From: Lachnospiraceae bacterium
GTDB taxonomy: Bacteria > Bacillota > Clostridia > Lachnospirales > Lachnospiraceae
Assembly: GCA_021199235.1 (NCBI GenBank)
Contig: JAJQIL010000037.1
Location: 1 to 64,000, forward strand
Length of the DNA: 64,000 nt
Direction of reading: 5' to 3'
Positions 33,414 to 42,805 of the stretch are shown here, piece after piece. Below the pieces are notes generated by a model. It worked only from the letters and a program-made list of their open reading frames with translations. It was not told where the DNA came from and made no database searches. The translations under genes and the position numbers were made by a program. Position 1 is the first letter of the stretch. Every line of letters begins with the position of its first letter.

Positions 33414-33440
33414 AAAAATCCCCGGGATTGCTCCCGGGGA
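33414..33440 (-). terminator. Terminator of the hydrogenase operon
   Basis: Minus-strand stem CCCCGGGA / TCCCGGGG with a 4-base loop followed by ATTTTTAT, 17 bases after the hydrogenase stop. Confidence 0.9.
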
Positions 33441-33456
33441 AAATACAACGAAATTA

Positions 33457-35211
33457 TTATTCTGTCTCCTGCGGCATACTCCATGCATGATGATCCGTAT
33501 GCAGCAGCTCATGCGCCCTTTGTGAGAGCGGCGCTCCGAGATAATCCTGATAGCACTGTTTCACGGCAGGATTCTCATGCGAGTAGCGCAGCTGATTGTT
33601 TTTATCAAGTCCGTAGAGCACGTCACAGCGCCCGGCAGCCATCTCTTTCCCGTCATGGATGGGCTGGCCGCCGCCGCCGGAGCACCCGCCCGGACAGGCC
33701 ATGACTTCTACAAAGTGATAATTTACTTCTCCTCTGCGCAGCGCTTCGATCAGTTTCCGGGTATTTCCCAGGCCGCTGACCACCGCCACCTTCAGCTGCG
33801 TTCCGGCAAGGTTGAACTCTGCTTCCTTCCAGCCTTCCATTCCCCTTACATTTTTGAAAGAATCCGGATCCGGGTTTCTTCCGGTGACCAGATAATACGC
33901 ACTGCGCAGGGCGGCTTCCATTACGCCGCCGGTCGCGCCGAAGATCACACCCGCACCGGAGCCGACACCAAGCGGCATGTCAAATTCCTCCTCGATGAGC
34001 ATCTCCGGATGGATCTGTTCTGAACGGATCAGGCGGTCGACTTCACGGGTGGTCAGGACCACGTCCACATCATGATTCATCACCGGAATTTCACATTCGT
34101 GCTTCTTTGCCACGCAGGGCATAATCGAAACACAGAATATTCTCGACGAATCCACGCCAAGGATCTGCGCGTAATACGATTTCGCGATCGCGCCGAACAT
34201 CTGCTGCGGGGATTTTGCAGTGGAGAGCTGATCCACCATGTCCGGATACTGCGACTTGAGGAACCGCACCCATCCGGGGCAGCAGGAAGTAAAGAGCGGG
34301 AAATTCTGTTCCGCAGAAGCTGTGTCTTCACCGGATTTTGCAGCGGCCGCCCTTTTTATCTTCTCAATCAGCTCGCTGCCTTCCTCCATGATGGTAAGGT
34401 CCGCGCTGAAATTGGTATCGAAGATATAGTCAAATCCCATCTGCCGCAGAGCCGCCACCAGGCGTTTTGCGGTCGCAAATTCCGGGGAAAGGCCGAACGG
34501 CTCGCCCCAGGCTGCGCGTACGGCGGGAGCGATCTGTACGACCGTGATCTTATCCGGATCCGCAAGTGCATCCAGCACCCGGTCCGTGTCATCCCACTCA
34601 CGGAGCGCACCGACCGGACAGTGGGTAATACACTGGCCGCAGAGGGCGCAGTCGGATTCTTTGATTTTACGGTTCCTGGAAACATCGACGGTCGTCCGGG
34701 ACCCCGTTCCGGAGATGTCCCAGATGTGCATCCCCTGCACCTTGTCGCAGGTCTGTACGCAGCGCATACATTTGATGCATTTCCGGGCATCCCGAACCAG
34801 CGGGAAGCGCATCGGCCACTCGAATTTCGGAACCTTTTTGCGGAACGGGAGCTCCACGATACCAAGGTCATTCGCGATGGTCTGCAGGGTACAGTTCCCG
34901 CTGCGGACGCAGGTCGCGCACTGTCCGTCATGCTGCGAGAGGATCAGCTCGACCGTGTTGCGGCGGCTCTCACGCACCTTCGGACTGTTTGTATGTACCA
35001 CCATTCCGTCCCAGACCTGATTGTTGCAGGCGGAGACCAGCTTTGCGCAGCCCTCTACCTCCACAACACAGACGCGGCAGGCGCCGATATCGTTGATGTC
35101 TTTTAAATAACAGAGGGTAGGAATGTAAATACCGGCCGCTTTTGCAGCATCAAGAATGGTAGAACCATCTTCCGCCATATAATGTTTTCCATTAATCGTC
35201 ACATTTACCAT
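33457..35211 (-). CDS. hydA: [FeFe] hydrogenase, NADH-linked group A type
   Basis: Catalyses reversible hydrogen formation from protons. About 584 residues: N-terminal [2Fe-2S] domain (CYLKDINDIGACRVC), the His-Cys [4Fe-4S] motif HDGQCATCVRSGNC near 100, two ferredoxin clusters (CIKCMRCVQTC and CALCGQCITHC), then the H-cluster domain with TSCCPGW, MPCVAKKHE and MACPGGCSGGGGQP. All H-cluster cysteines are visible. The start at 35211 has AGGAGG and overlaps the upstream stop. Its partner gene is fused and frameshifted. Maturases HydE, HydF and HydG are not in the window. Confidence 0.97.
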   Translation of the reverse strand: MVNVTINGKHYMAEDGSTILDAAKAAGIYIPTLCYLKDINDIGACRVCVVEVEGCAKLVSACNNQVWDGMVVHTNSPKVRESRRNTVELILSQHDGQCATCVRSGNCTLQTIANDLGIVELPFRKKVPKFEWPMRFPLVRDARKCIKCMRCVQTCDKVQGMHIWDISGTGSRTTVDVSRNRKIKESDCALCGQCITHCPVGALREWDDTDRVLDALADPDKITVVQIAPAVRAAWGEPFGLSPEFATAKRLVAALRQMGFDYIFDTNFSADLTIMEEGSELIEKIKRAAAAKSGEDTASAEQNFPLFTSCCPGWVRFLKSQYPDMVDQLSTAKSPQQMFGAIAKSYYAQILGVDSSRIFCVSIMPCVAKKHECEIPVMNHDVDVVLTTREVDRLIRSEQIHPEMLIEEEFDMPLGVGSGAGVIFGATGGVMEAALRSAYYLVTGRNPDPDSFKNVRGMEGWKEAEFNLAGTQLKVAVVSGLGNTRKLIEALRRGEVNYHFVEVMACPGGCSGGGGQPIHDGKEMAAGRCDVLYGLDKNNQLRYSHENPAVKQCYQDYLGAPLSQRAHELLHTDHHAWSMPQETE

Positions 35212-37044
35212 TGTTCGTTCCTCCCTCCTTTGAATGCTCCATAGCCAAAATGGTCGCACCGCAGGCAGCGCCGCGATTCCTGGCCGGCTTCCTCGCAGGT
35301 CATGCCGCACTCAACCGGCTCAAAATCCTTCGCCCGATCAGAAGCCTGACGCTCCTTGAGATTGATGCGCGCACAGTTCTTCCGGTCATCCAGACGCACC
35401 TGCGGAAGCTCTACATCCGCAGAGATCAGGTGCTGATACCCAAGGAATTCATCGATATTGGCTGCCGCAACCTTGCCCGCCGCAATGGCACGGATCACGG
35501 TCGCAGGCCCCGTCACGCAGTCGCCGCCGGCAAATACGCCGGTAAGATCCTTTGCGTTCACGCCGCTCCAGTTCAGTGCGTCGATGACACCGCGCTTTAC
35601 AGGGATTCCCTGTTTTTCAAACGCTCTGGAATCAATGCCCTGACCGATGGCGACAAGCACGATATCACAGGGCAGCCGAACCTCATCCTCCGAAGAATCC
35701 ACCGGCGCCGGACGCCCGTTTTTCATCGGCCCGATGATCTGCGGTTTCACCCAGAGGGCAGCCACATTCCCTTCGGCATCCTTTTCAATGCGAAGCGGCG
35801 CGTGCAGATCCAGTAACTCACAGCCTTCCTCGATCGCGCCCGCGACCTCTTCCGGCATCGCTGTCATATCCACCGATCTCCTGCGGTACGCGATGCGGAC
35901 ACGGCTGGCCCCAAGCCGAATGGCCGAACGGGCCACATCCATCGCCACGTTTCCTCCGCCGATGACAACAATGCTTTTTCCGGTAAAATCAGGCATCTCA
36001 TCGTCGCCGATCCCGCGCAGCAGCTCCACCGCGGAGATCACGCCCTTTGCATCCTCGCCTTCGATGCCGATCTTGCGATCGGTGTGCGCACCAATCGCGA
36101 TATAGACAGCATCGTACTCTTTTCTCAAATCTACAATGCTCGGAGATTCCCCGACCGTCACACAGGTCTTCACAGTAATCCCCAGGCTTAAGATCTGATC
36201 GATCTCCCGGTCCAGTTCCTCCCGCGGAAGACGGTAATTCGGAATTCCGTAGCGCAGCATGCCGCCCAGCTTTTTACGTTGCTCGAAAATCGTCACCTGA
36301 TGTCCCATCAGGGTCAGATAATACGCCGCACTGATGCCGCCCGGTCCTCCTCCGATCACAGCGACCTTTTTGCCGGTCGGCGCCGCCGGTACCGGAAGCG
36401 GCACGTCCCCCGCATGATCTACGGCAAAACGCTTCAGTCCGCGGATATTGACAGGATCATCGATCAGTGTTCTGCGGCAGCGCACTTCACAGGGATGCTC
36501 ACAGATCCGCCCGCAGACCGCAGGCAGCGGGTTGTCCTTGCGGATCAGCCGCACCGCATCGCCATAGCGTCCTTCTGCCACAAGGGCAACATAACCGGGA
36601 ATATCTACGCCTGCCGGACACTGCGACACACAGGGAACCGGCTGATACAGCTCGCATTTACAACGATGGCGCAGCACATGTTCCTCAAAATCGTCGCGGA
36701 ATCCCCGCAGCCCTTTCAGGACCATGTTTGCCGCCTCATAACCGATTGCACAGTCTGCAGAGTAAAAAATATTCTGTGCTGTCTTCTCAATCAGATCGAT
36801 GGTTTCCATCGTCCCTTTTCCATCCAGGACCATCTCCAGCAGATCCTGCAGCTGCCCCAGACCAATCCGACACGGAACACATTTTCCGCAGGACTGGGCA
36901 TGGCACATCTTCAAAAAAAGAAGAGGCCAGATCCACCGGACACAGACCGGGCGGGCTGGCGCTGATCCGACGTTCCAGATCCTTGTAGAGAGATTCTACC
37001 GTTGTCTGAGCTTTGTTATTCGTGATAATACTTAATCTGCTCAT
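35205..37044 (-). CDS. Hydrogenase partner: NuoF-type FeS domain + NAD(P)-dependent GltD-like reductase, frameshifted
   Basis: The gene should start at 37044 (AAGGAGATACTGG, then MSRLSIITNN) and encode about 612 residues, but a run of seven A at 36913-36919 shifts the frame: removing one base joins PVDLASSFL to KMCHAQSCGKCVPCRIG. The track therefore splits it into ORFs 36787-37344 and 35205-36914. The domains are a NuoF/HndC-like [4Fe-4S] region (SCGKCVPC), a dihydropyrimidine-dehydrogenase/GltD-type FeS domain, and an FAD/NAD(P) reductase with VAVIGGGPGGISAAYYL and VVIGGGNVAMD. It would pass electrons between NAD(P)H and the adjacent hydrogenase. The shift may be real, variable, or a sequencing error. 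Confidence 0.88.
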
Positions 37045-37326
37045 TGCGATTCCAGTATCTCCTTCCTGTAATCTCCGGCCGTGCTTCTTATTTTCAGCAG
37101 GAAACCGGGCTACTCTTATGATTTTTCGTAATAGGTATAAACTAGCACAAAAAAACATGATAATCAATAGAAGATTTAGGCTTTTTGCACATAAATAAGA
37201 AACCAATACGATCAATATGTTGCGCTCAGTGATGCCTGCAATCCGATGAAAGCCGGTGAAAATATGCTTGACTTGACCAATCCTGTACGGTATTCTGAAA
37301 ACAGAACCGAAAAGGAGGAATTTATT
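37045..37326 (+). other. Leader of the NitT/TauT importer; no gene
   Basis: This 282-base stretch separates two divergent operons. The part nearest the importer contains a GC-rich, possibly folded segment (GATGAAAGCCGGTGAAAATATGC) before AAAGGAGG. It does not match the TPP or cobalamin riboswitch core that I would expect, so I make no riboswitch call. Confidence 0.4.
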
Positions 37327-38307
37327 TTGAAACATTATATGCACATCACATCTTTCGCAGCAGCGCTTGCGCTGGTGTTTTCCTTATCAACAGGCTGCGC
37401 TGCGGAAGAATCAGTTACCGTAAAGTTCGGAGTTCTCTCCGGTCCCACCGGAGTCGGCGCCGCAAAGCTTCTGACGGACAGTGACAGCGGTGAGACCGCA
37501 AATTCCTATGATTATCTCATAGCTGCTGACAACAGCGAGATTGTTTCCGGTCTTACGACCGGAGAGCTGGATATCGCGTGTATGGCATCGAATACCGCAC
37601 TGAATCTGTATAATCAGGATGTCGGCATTCAGGTGATCGCACTTGGAACGCAGGGAGTGCTTCATATTCTGGAAAGCGGCAGCAGCGAAGAAATCCAGTC
37701 CATCAGCGATCTGTCCGGAAAAACCATCTATACAACAGGACAGGGCAGCAATCCGGAATATATTCTTCGTTATCTGCTCGAATCCTGCGGCCTTGATCCG
37801 GATACGGACGTGGAAATCGTATTTGCTGATGCCAGTGAGATCAGTGTCGGACTGATTTCCGGAGAAATCGAGACAGCAATGCTCCCGGTTCCGGCCGCGA
37901 CTGCAGCTATTCTTCAAAGCAGCGGTACGGTCCGGGACGCGATTGACGTCAATGAGGCCTGGGAGGAGATTGGAGAGGATTCTTCCCTGATCATGACCGC
38001 AGTCGTTGCGCGCACCGAATTTATTGAAGAGTATCCGGAAGTGATTGGTACGTTTCTGAGTGAGTACGAAGCTTCCATTGAATATGTGAATACGAATGTG
38101 GATGAGGCTGCAGAACTGATAGCCGGACTGGGTATCACTCCATCTGTAGAAATTGCCGCGGCAGCCATCCCGCAGTGCAATCTCGTATTTATCTCCGGAA
38201 AAGACATGGAACCGGCGATCGCGGATTATTATCAGGTACTCTATGATGCAGATCCGGATTCCATCGGCGGCTCACTTCCTGACAACGGATATTATTATGC
38301 AGAATAG
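37327..38307 (+). CDS. NitT/TauT-type ABC substrate-binding lipoprotein
   Basis: Binding protein of about 326 residues of the NMT1/SsuA group. It uses a TTG start with AAAGGAGG at ideal spacing; the track's upstream ATG lacks one. The signal segment ends in the lipobox LSTGC. The mature part starts VTVKFGVLSGPTGVGAAKLL and contains GQGSNPEYILRYLLESCGL, typical of this family. Its stop lies inside the overlapping start of the permease gene. Ligands of the family include taurine, nitrate and pyrimidine precursors; this one cannot be assigned. Confidence 0.9.
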   Translation: MKHYMHITSFAAALALVFSLSTGCAAEESVTVKFGVLSGPTGVGAAKLLTDSDSGETANSYDYLIAADNSEIVSGLTTGELDIACMASNTALNLYNQDVGIQVIALGTQGVLHILESGSSEEIQSISDLSGKTIYTTGQGSNPEYILRYLLESCGLDPDTDVEIVFADASEISVGLISGEIETAMLPVPAATAAILQSSGTVRDAIDVNEAWEEIGEDSSLIMTAVVARTEFIEEYPEVIGTFLSEYEASIEYVNTNVDEAAELIAGLGITPSVEIAAAAIPQCNLVFISGKDMEPAIADYYQVLYDADPDSIGGSLPDNGYYYAE

Positions 38308-39082
38308 CAGACCAGTCCATCGGTTTCGAAACAAATGCGTCCGCATTCTTATTCCGCTGATCTTCTGGCTGGGAATATGGCAGATTGCGGCAATGACTGC
38401 AGGATTCCAGCTCCTGCTGCCGACGCCTGTTGCTGTGATTCGTGTATTGCTTGGGCTTGCAGCTACCGCATCTTTCTGGCAAAGCATCGTTCTCAGTCTG
38501 GGACGCGTGCTGTGCGGGCTGATACTTGGGTGTGTTCTCGGATGTGCGCTGGCCGTGCTGACATGGCGTTTCCGATGGGCGGATCTGCTCTTTTCTCCGG
38601 TGATCCGTGTGATACGGGCGACACCGGTGGTTTCTTTTATTCTGCTGGTTTATCTCTGGGTGGCGCGCGCAGATATTCCGGAAGTGATTTCCGCACTGAT
38701 GGTGATGCCCGTCATCTGGAACAGTCTGCGGACCGGTCTGGAAACCGCTGACAGACAATTGCTGGAGATGGCCAAAGCATATCGGTTCAGCCCTCTTAAG
38801 ACGCTCCGCCTGATCTGGCTTCCTTCCCTTCGCCCGCATCTGGCCAGCGGACTAAGCACCGGTCTTGGGCTTGCCTGGAAATCCGGCATCGCCGCCGAAG
38901 TGATCTGCCCTCCCCGCTACGCGATCGGCACTGAACTCTCGAAAGCAAAAACAGCATTGCAGTCGCCCAAGCTCTACGCCTGGACTGTCACTATTGTGAT
39001 CCTGTCACTGACGCTGGAGAGCGTGCTGAAATGGGTACTTCGCCCCCGGCAAAAAGACTCTGGAGACAGGGAGAAAACATGA
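38297..39082 (+). CDS. NitT/TauT-type ABC permease
   Basis: Membrane subunit of about 261 residues with the coupling loop AKAYRFSPLKTLRLIWLPSL near 165 and helices on both sides. The ATG at 38297 overlaps the binding-protein gene by 11 bases, indicating coupled translation. The track start is 48 codons too early and lies inside the previous gene. Confidence 0.92.
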   Translation: MQNSRPVHRFRNKCVRILIPLIFWLGIWQIAAMTAGFQLLLPTPVAVIRVLLGLAATASFWQSIVLSLGRVLCGLILGCVLGCALAVLTWRFRWADLLFSPVIRVIRATPVVSFILLVYLWVARADIPEVISALMVMPVIWNSLRTGLETADRQLLEMAKAYRFSPLKTLRLIWLPSLRPHLASGLSTGLGLAWKSGIAAEVICPPRYAIGTELSKAKTALQSPKLYAWTVTIVILSLTLESVLKWVLRPRQKDSGDREKT

Positions 39083-39672
39083 GTGTACTATGTATTGAAA
39101 ACCTTACCTTTTCCTATGCGAACCGCACCGTCCTTGATCAGTTCAGTCTGACGATTCCGCTCACCGGGATGACCGCCATATCAGGGCCTTCCGGCTGCGG
39201 TAAAACGACTTTGCTGCGCCTTCTGGCAGGACTGGAAAAGCCGGTCCTGGGAACCATTACAGGTATCTCACAAAAGCGAATCGCTATTCTGTTTCAGGAG
39301 GACCGGCTGCTGCCATGGCGAACCGTGCGGGAGCATATTCTGGATGTGCTGCCAAATGACCGCAGCGAAGATGCCGACGGCTGGCTTACGTTTGCAGAAC
39401 TGGAGGATTCCGCTGACCTTTATCCTGCAGAGCTTTCCGGCGGAATGGCGCGTCGTCTGGCACTGGCACGCTGCTGTGCCCTGGGAGGCGAGCTGCTGCT
39501 TCTTGACGAGCCTTTTGCGGGAGTTGACGCAGCGAGACGGACGCGCATCATCGAACGATTGTCAAGTCAGCGCGTCCCCATGCTTCTGGCCACTCATGAG
39601 CCGGACGTCGTAGAAGCCTGTCAACGGCAGATCATTCTGGACGGGCCACCGCTGCAAATCGTATCCCACTAA
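39079..39672 (+). CDS. NitT/TauT-type ABC ATP-binding protein
   Basis: ATPase of about 197 residues, short for the family (usually 240-260). It has Walker A GPSGCGKTT, signature LSGGMARRLALAR and Walker B LLLLDEPFAGVD, so catalysis is intact; the C-terminal extension is reduced. It overlaps the permease stop by 4 bases and has GGGAGA as ribosome binding site. A strong terminator follows, closing the three-gene operon. Confidence 0.93.
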   Translation: MSVLCIENLTFSYANRTVLDQFSLTIPLTGMTAISGPSGCGKTTLLRLLAGLEKPVLGTITGISQKRIAILFQEDRLLPWRTVREHILDVLPNDRSEDADGWLTFAELEDSADLYPAELSGGMARRLALARCCALGGELLLLDEPFAGVDAARRTRIIERLSSQRVPMLLATHEPDVVEACQRQIILDGPPLQIVSH

Positions 39673-39708
39673 TATTTCGCCGTCTTACTCCCATTAAAAG
39701 AGAAGCTA

Positions 39709-39750
39709 AAAATCCACTGATCGCATAACAGAAATCAGTGGATTTTCTTA
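39709..39750. terminator. Bidirectional terminator between importer and esterase genes
   Basis: AAAATCCACTGAT / ATCAGTGGATTTT form a 13-bp stem flanked by A and T tracts, lying between the plus-strand ATPase gene and the convergent esterase gene. Confidence 0.85.
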
Positions 39751-39783
39751 TTTCATATAGTCAGGAATCCAGCCGCCGGCAAC

Positions 39784-42564
39784 CTACTTTGTTTGTTCAA
39801 ACAGCCAGTCGCGCACAGCTTCGATCGGATAAGTGATCTCCCATCCGCGCTGATGGTACATGATTCCGAAATACTTTTTCCCATCATCCGGCAGACTGGA
39901 TTCTTTGGTATAGATGGCGAGCTTAATGTTCGCGTCGCCGGAAAGATACTCTGCCATCGCGGCATTCAGCTCTTCCTTGCCCGCTCTGGCATTGAAAAAC
40001 CGTTTCTCTACGCTCGCTCCGCGCTCCTTTAGCAGATCATACAGCTTGCTCATGGAATCAAACTCGCCCAGTCCTCCTTCGCTTAAAGCGATCAGAAGCT
40101 TTTTCCCGGAAAGAGTATCGGCGATCTTTTCGGCATCCCAGTGTCCGGAAACCAGCAGCGCCGCTGCGAAATAGTCCGGATAGCGAATGTTCAGTTCAAA
40201 GGAAGCCATGCATCCCTGAGACTGCCCGGTGGTATAAATGCGGTCCGCATCAATACTGTAGGTCTCCTGCAGGAAATCCAGCAGCTCTTTGATGGTTTCC
40301 AGCTGCGGAGAGCAGGTGTAATCGTTGTTGGTCAGTGGTTCGCCGTCGATCTGCGGCGCCACGATAAAGCACGGATGCTTTTTCTGCTCAGCGTCTGTCG
40401 CCCAGATGGTCGCTCCCATTCCCTGGATCAGGGTTCTGTCCTGCTCAGGGCCGTTTCCCGTCGCGTCCGGGATGAACAGAAGCATCGGATATTTTTGCGT
40501 CTCATCGTAGTCCTGCGGGATGAAAAGATTGTATTTCATTCCGTGGAATTCGCCCGCCTGGAAGCGATTTACTACCAGATCGACCTCTCTGTCACCCAAA
40601 ACCATTCCTTCAAACGGCGCAATCTCCGAACCGTCTGCAGCCGACAGGGCTTTTTTCTGGATCAGATGAAGCCGGGTGTCCTTTTTCTTCATGCCTATGA
40701 ACTTCTTGCCGCCGGCGCCAGGGCCGCCTGGACCACCTGGACCTCCCGGACCGCCCGGACCGCTTGGACCTCCCGGACCTCCCGGGCCTCCCGGACCGCC
40801 TGGGCCTCCCGGACCGCCTGGGCCTCCCGGACCACCTGGGCCTCCCGGACCGCCTGAACCTCCCGGACCGCCTGGGCCTCCGCCGGGGCCGCCTGGACCT
40901 CCCGGGCCGCCTCCCGGACCGCCTGGGCCTCCCGGACCACCGCCCGGGCCTCCTCCCGGACCGCCTGGACCTCCTGGGCCTCCCGGACCGCCTTTCGGGC
41001 CGCGATTCTGAATGTATACCTTCTGCATGAGGCGGCTGCTCTCGTCTTCACTGGAAAGACGGAAAATCACATAGTTTCCATCTGCCTTCTCTGCGTTGAA
41101 TTCCGGCTTGTCGCTTACATAGCAGTCGAGAATCGGCGCTTCCGTGAACGCAAACATTTCTTTATCAACCCTGCTGGCATCCAGCACACGGTCATACTCC
41201 ACGATGGCTCCGCAGACACGCTGACCGTCATAAGACGGCTCGGTTACGGTCGTGATATGAAGCACCGATGCGGGCTGCTCCTTCATCTCTTCCATGACCT
41301 TCTGGATATCTTCGACAAGCCGCTCAGCGGTGCCCTTTGCGTAAGCTGAGCTGACGGCCTGCATGGTGATTTTATCATAATAATCGCTCTCACCCAGGTA
41401 TTTTCCGTTGCCGGACTCAATCGGGCCGCTGCCGGTAAAGGTCTGCACGGCCACATTCTGGAAGGGAGACGTTGTACGCAAAGCGATTTCCGTCCGGGCG
41501 CAGATTTCCGGAATCAGACCCACGACAGCGATGTCTCCGATCTGCATTACCGAGAACTCCAGCGTCCGCTCTCCTTCCGGCTTGAACTCATATTCCTTCT
41601 GCGGCTCCCGTGTATTTCCAATTTCCTGTCCGTCATAGGTAAACACCCGGCGCACAATCTGCAGCGGTCCGTCCATTTCCTTACACTGGATGCGCTCCGC
41701 CGCCATGACGACCTGCATGCCAAGGCGTTCCCCAAGCAGTTCGCAGAGCAGGAACGTCTTTTCATGTAAATCTTTTTCAATGATCCGGCCGCCTCTGCCG
41801 GTCATCGTATACTGGCCGCGCAGATAAGGGCTCTCGTCGCCGCCCGCTCCCGTACAGTACATTGCCACGGCATTCGGATATTCCTGCTCCACAAAAGCCG
41901 CGGAGTATCCGGCGATATCTCCGGATATCAGATGGGTCCCGTCCGCATTCCGCGTCTGATCCAGCACGGCCGGCTGCGCGTTAAAGAAAAATATAACGGC
42001 GATCGGCTCGTTTTCGGTATCGTCGATCCGGATAATGGGCACTTCATGATCCACCGGCCCCTCATCGTTAACACTGACCGTCCATCCCTTTTCTGTACAG
42101 ATGTTGCGGTTCGCGTTTGCCGCGCAGTAGCCTTTTCCAAATCCGTATCTGGCTTCTTTCAGAGACTGTACCGCATCCTCAGCCGCTTTTTTGGCAGCCG
42201 CAAGCGTCAGCTCATGAAGCATCGCGATTTTTACCGTATCCGCCTCTGTGCGTGGAGGCATTTTTGAGGTCAGCGACCAGACATGCGGGGTAGAAAGCAC
42301 ATGCGAAGAGTGATACCAGACATCCTCCGGATCCACCTTCGTGATTTCTGCCACTGCGTTGACAACCTTCTCCCGCGCGTCGCCGAAAAGATTGACGCTT
42401 TCAATGTTAATGACGGTGATTCTTTTTCCATAGTCTAATACAAGAACTCTTACCGCGGGAGAATCATGAACCCCGGTAAAATTTTCAAACGGTGTCGGAA
42501 AAATCTCCTCCGGGTACTCCAGGTATGCTTTTCCGGCGCCGGCCTGTAGCTGTAGTTTTTCCAT
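39784..42564 (-). CDS. Ceramidase-like / Ig-like / collagen-like / EstA-esterase fusion protein
   Basis: Four-part protein of 926 residues. Residues 1 to about 420 resemble the neutral/alkaline ceramidase N-terminal domain, with a His-rich motif HSSHVLSTPHVW near 85 and the block SGDIAGYSAAF ... CTGAGGDESP near 220-245. Residues 435-515 form an EstA-type Ig-like domain. Residues 518-618 are almost pure Gly-Pro-Gly. The C-terminal alpha/beta-hydrolase has the elbow GQSQG near 775 and a terminal His in MYHQRGW. No signal peptide is visible. It has its own promoter (42648-42676), and an SBP-gene terminator precedes it. An amidase/esterase role on lipids or acyl conjugates is inferred. Confidence 0.82.
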   Translation of the reverse strand: MEKLQLQAGAGKAYLEYPEEIFPTPFENFTGVHDSPAVRVLVLDYGKRITVINIESVNLFGDAREKVVNAVAEITKVDPEDVWYHSSHVLSTPHVWSLTSKMPPRTEADTVKIAMLHELTLAAAKKAAEDAVQSLKEARYGFGKGYCAANANRNICTEKGWTVSVNDEGPVDHEVPIIRIDDTENEPIAVIFFFNAQPAVLDQTRNADGTHLISGDIAGYSAAFVEQEYPNAVAMYCTGAGGDESPYLRGQYTMTGRGGRIIEKDLHEKTFLLCELLGERLGMQVVMAAERIQCKEMDGPLQIVRRVFTYDGQEIGNTREPQKEYEFKPEGERTLEFSVMQIGDIAVVGLIPEICARTEIALRTTSPFQNVAVQTFTGSGPIESGNGKYLGESDYYDKITMQAVSSAYAKGTAERLVEDIQKVMEEMKEQPASVLHITTVTEPSYDGQRVCGAIVEYDRVLDASRVDKEMFAFTEAPILDCYVSDKPEFNAEKADGNYVIFRLSSEDESSRLMQKVYIQNRGPKGGPGGPGGPGGPGGGPGGGPGGPGGPGGGPGGPGGPGGGPGGPGGSGGPGGPGGPGGPGGPGGPGGPGGPGGPGGPSGPGGPGGPGGPGGPGAGGKKFIGMKKKDTRLHLIQKKALSAADGSEIAPFEGMVLGDREVDLVVNRFQAGEFHGMKYNLFIPQDYDETQKYPMLLFIPDATGNGPEQDRTLIQGMGATIWATDAEQKKHPCFIVAPQIDGEPLTNNDYTCSPQLETIKELLDFLQETYSIDADRIYTTGQSQGCMASFELNIRYPDYFAAALLVSGHWDAEKIADTLSGKKLLIALSEGGLGEFDSMSKLYDLLKERGASVEKRFFNARAGKEELNAAMAEYLSGDANIKLAIYTKESSLPDDGKKYFGIMYHQRGWEITYPIEAVRDWLFEQTK
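40722..41000 (-). repeat. Tandem GGNCCNGGN repeat encoding a collagen-like linker
   Basis: About 280 bases of imperfect 9- and 18-base units encode GPGGPGG runs on the coding strand. The units vary at third positions, which suggests growth by slippage plus selection on protein sequence. Such tracts often change length between strains. Confidence 0.85.
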
Positions 42565-42647
42565 TCAAATGCCTCCACATACTTATACTTTTCTTTTGCA
42601 GCACATGAAATCATGCGCAGCCGAAAACTCTGTCATCCGGTTTTTCT

Positions 42648-42676
42648 ATTATAATTTCATATGATCTTCACAGCAA
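42648..42676 (-). promoter_or_regulatory. Promoter of the ceramidase-like esterase fusion gene
   Basis: Minus strand TTGCTG (42671-42676), 17 bases, TATAAT (42648-42653), about 85 bases upstream of the start codon and downstream of a terminator. Confidence 0.6.
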
Positions 42677-42715
42677 GTGCAAAAACCGTTCCTGAACAGT
42701 TGCGGCTTTTTCAAA

Positions 42716-42762
42716 ATATTCCGGGGAGAACTGCCGGTTTTCACAGACTCTCCCCGGAATAT
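42716..42762 (-). terminator. Terminator of the oligopeptide-type ABC operon
   Basis: A 14-bp stem, ATATTCCGGGGAGA / TCTCCCCGGAATAT, lies about 44 bases after the binding-protein stop; a short T-run follows on the minus strand. The bases just beyond (42671-42699) resemble the right end of the MITE-like element at 59568. Confidence 0.8.
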
Positions 42763-42805
42763 GATTTCTCACTCAGTCATGACTGTCACTAAAGTACAAT
42801 CTTTA

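Noticed and set aside
34072-35106. Plus-strand ORF of 344 residues
   Set aside because: It is antisense to the hydrogenase gene, which shows all expected motifs.
37200-37326. Possible riboswitch before the NitT/TauT importer
   Set aside because: The segment has some GC-rich folding but none of the conserved TPP, cobalamin, FMN or SAM core sequences that I can recognise.
40722-41000. GC-rich tandem repeats considered as a CRISPR array
   Set aside because: Units are 9-18 bases, contiguous and in frame inside a gene; there are no spacers and no cas genes.
40676-41011. Plus-strand collagen-like (GPPGPPG) ORF
   Set aside because: It is the reverse complement of the GPG linker of the esterase fusion; there is no ribosome binding site and the coding evidence is on the minus strand.
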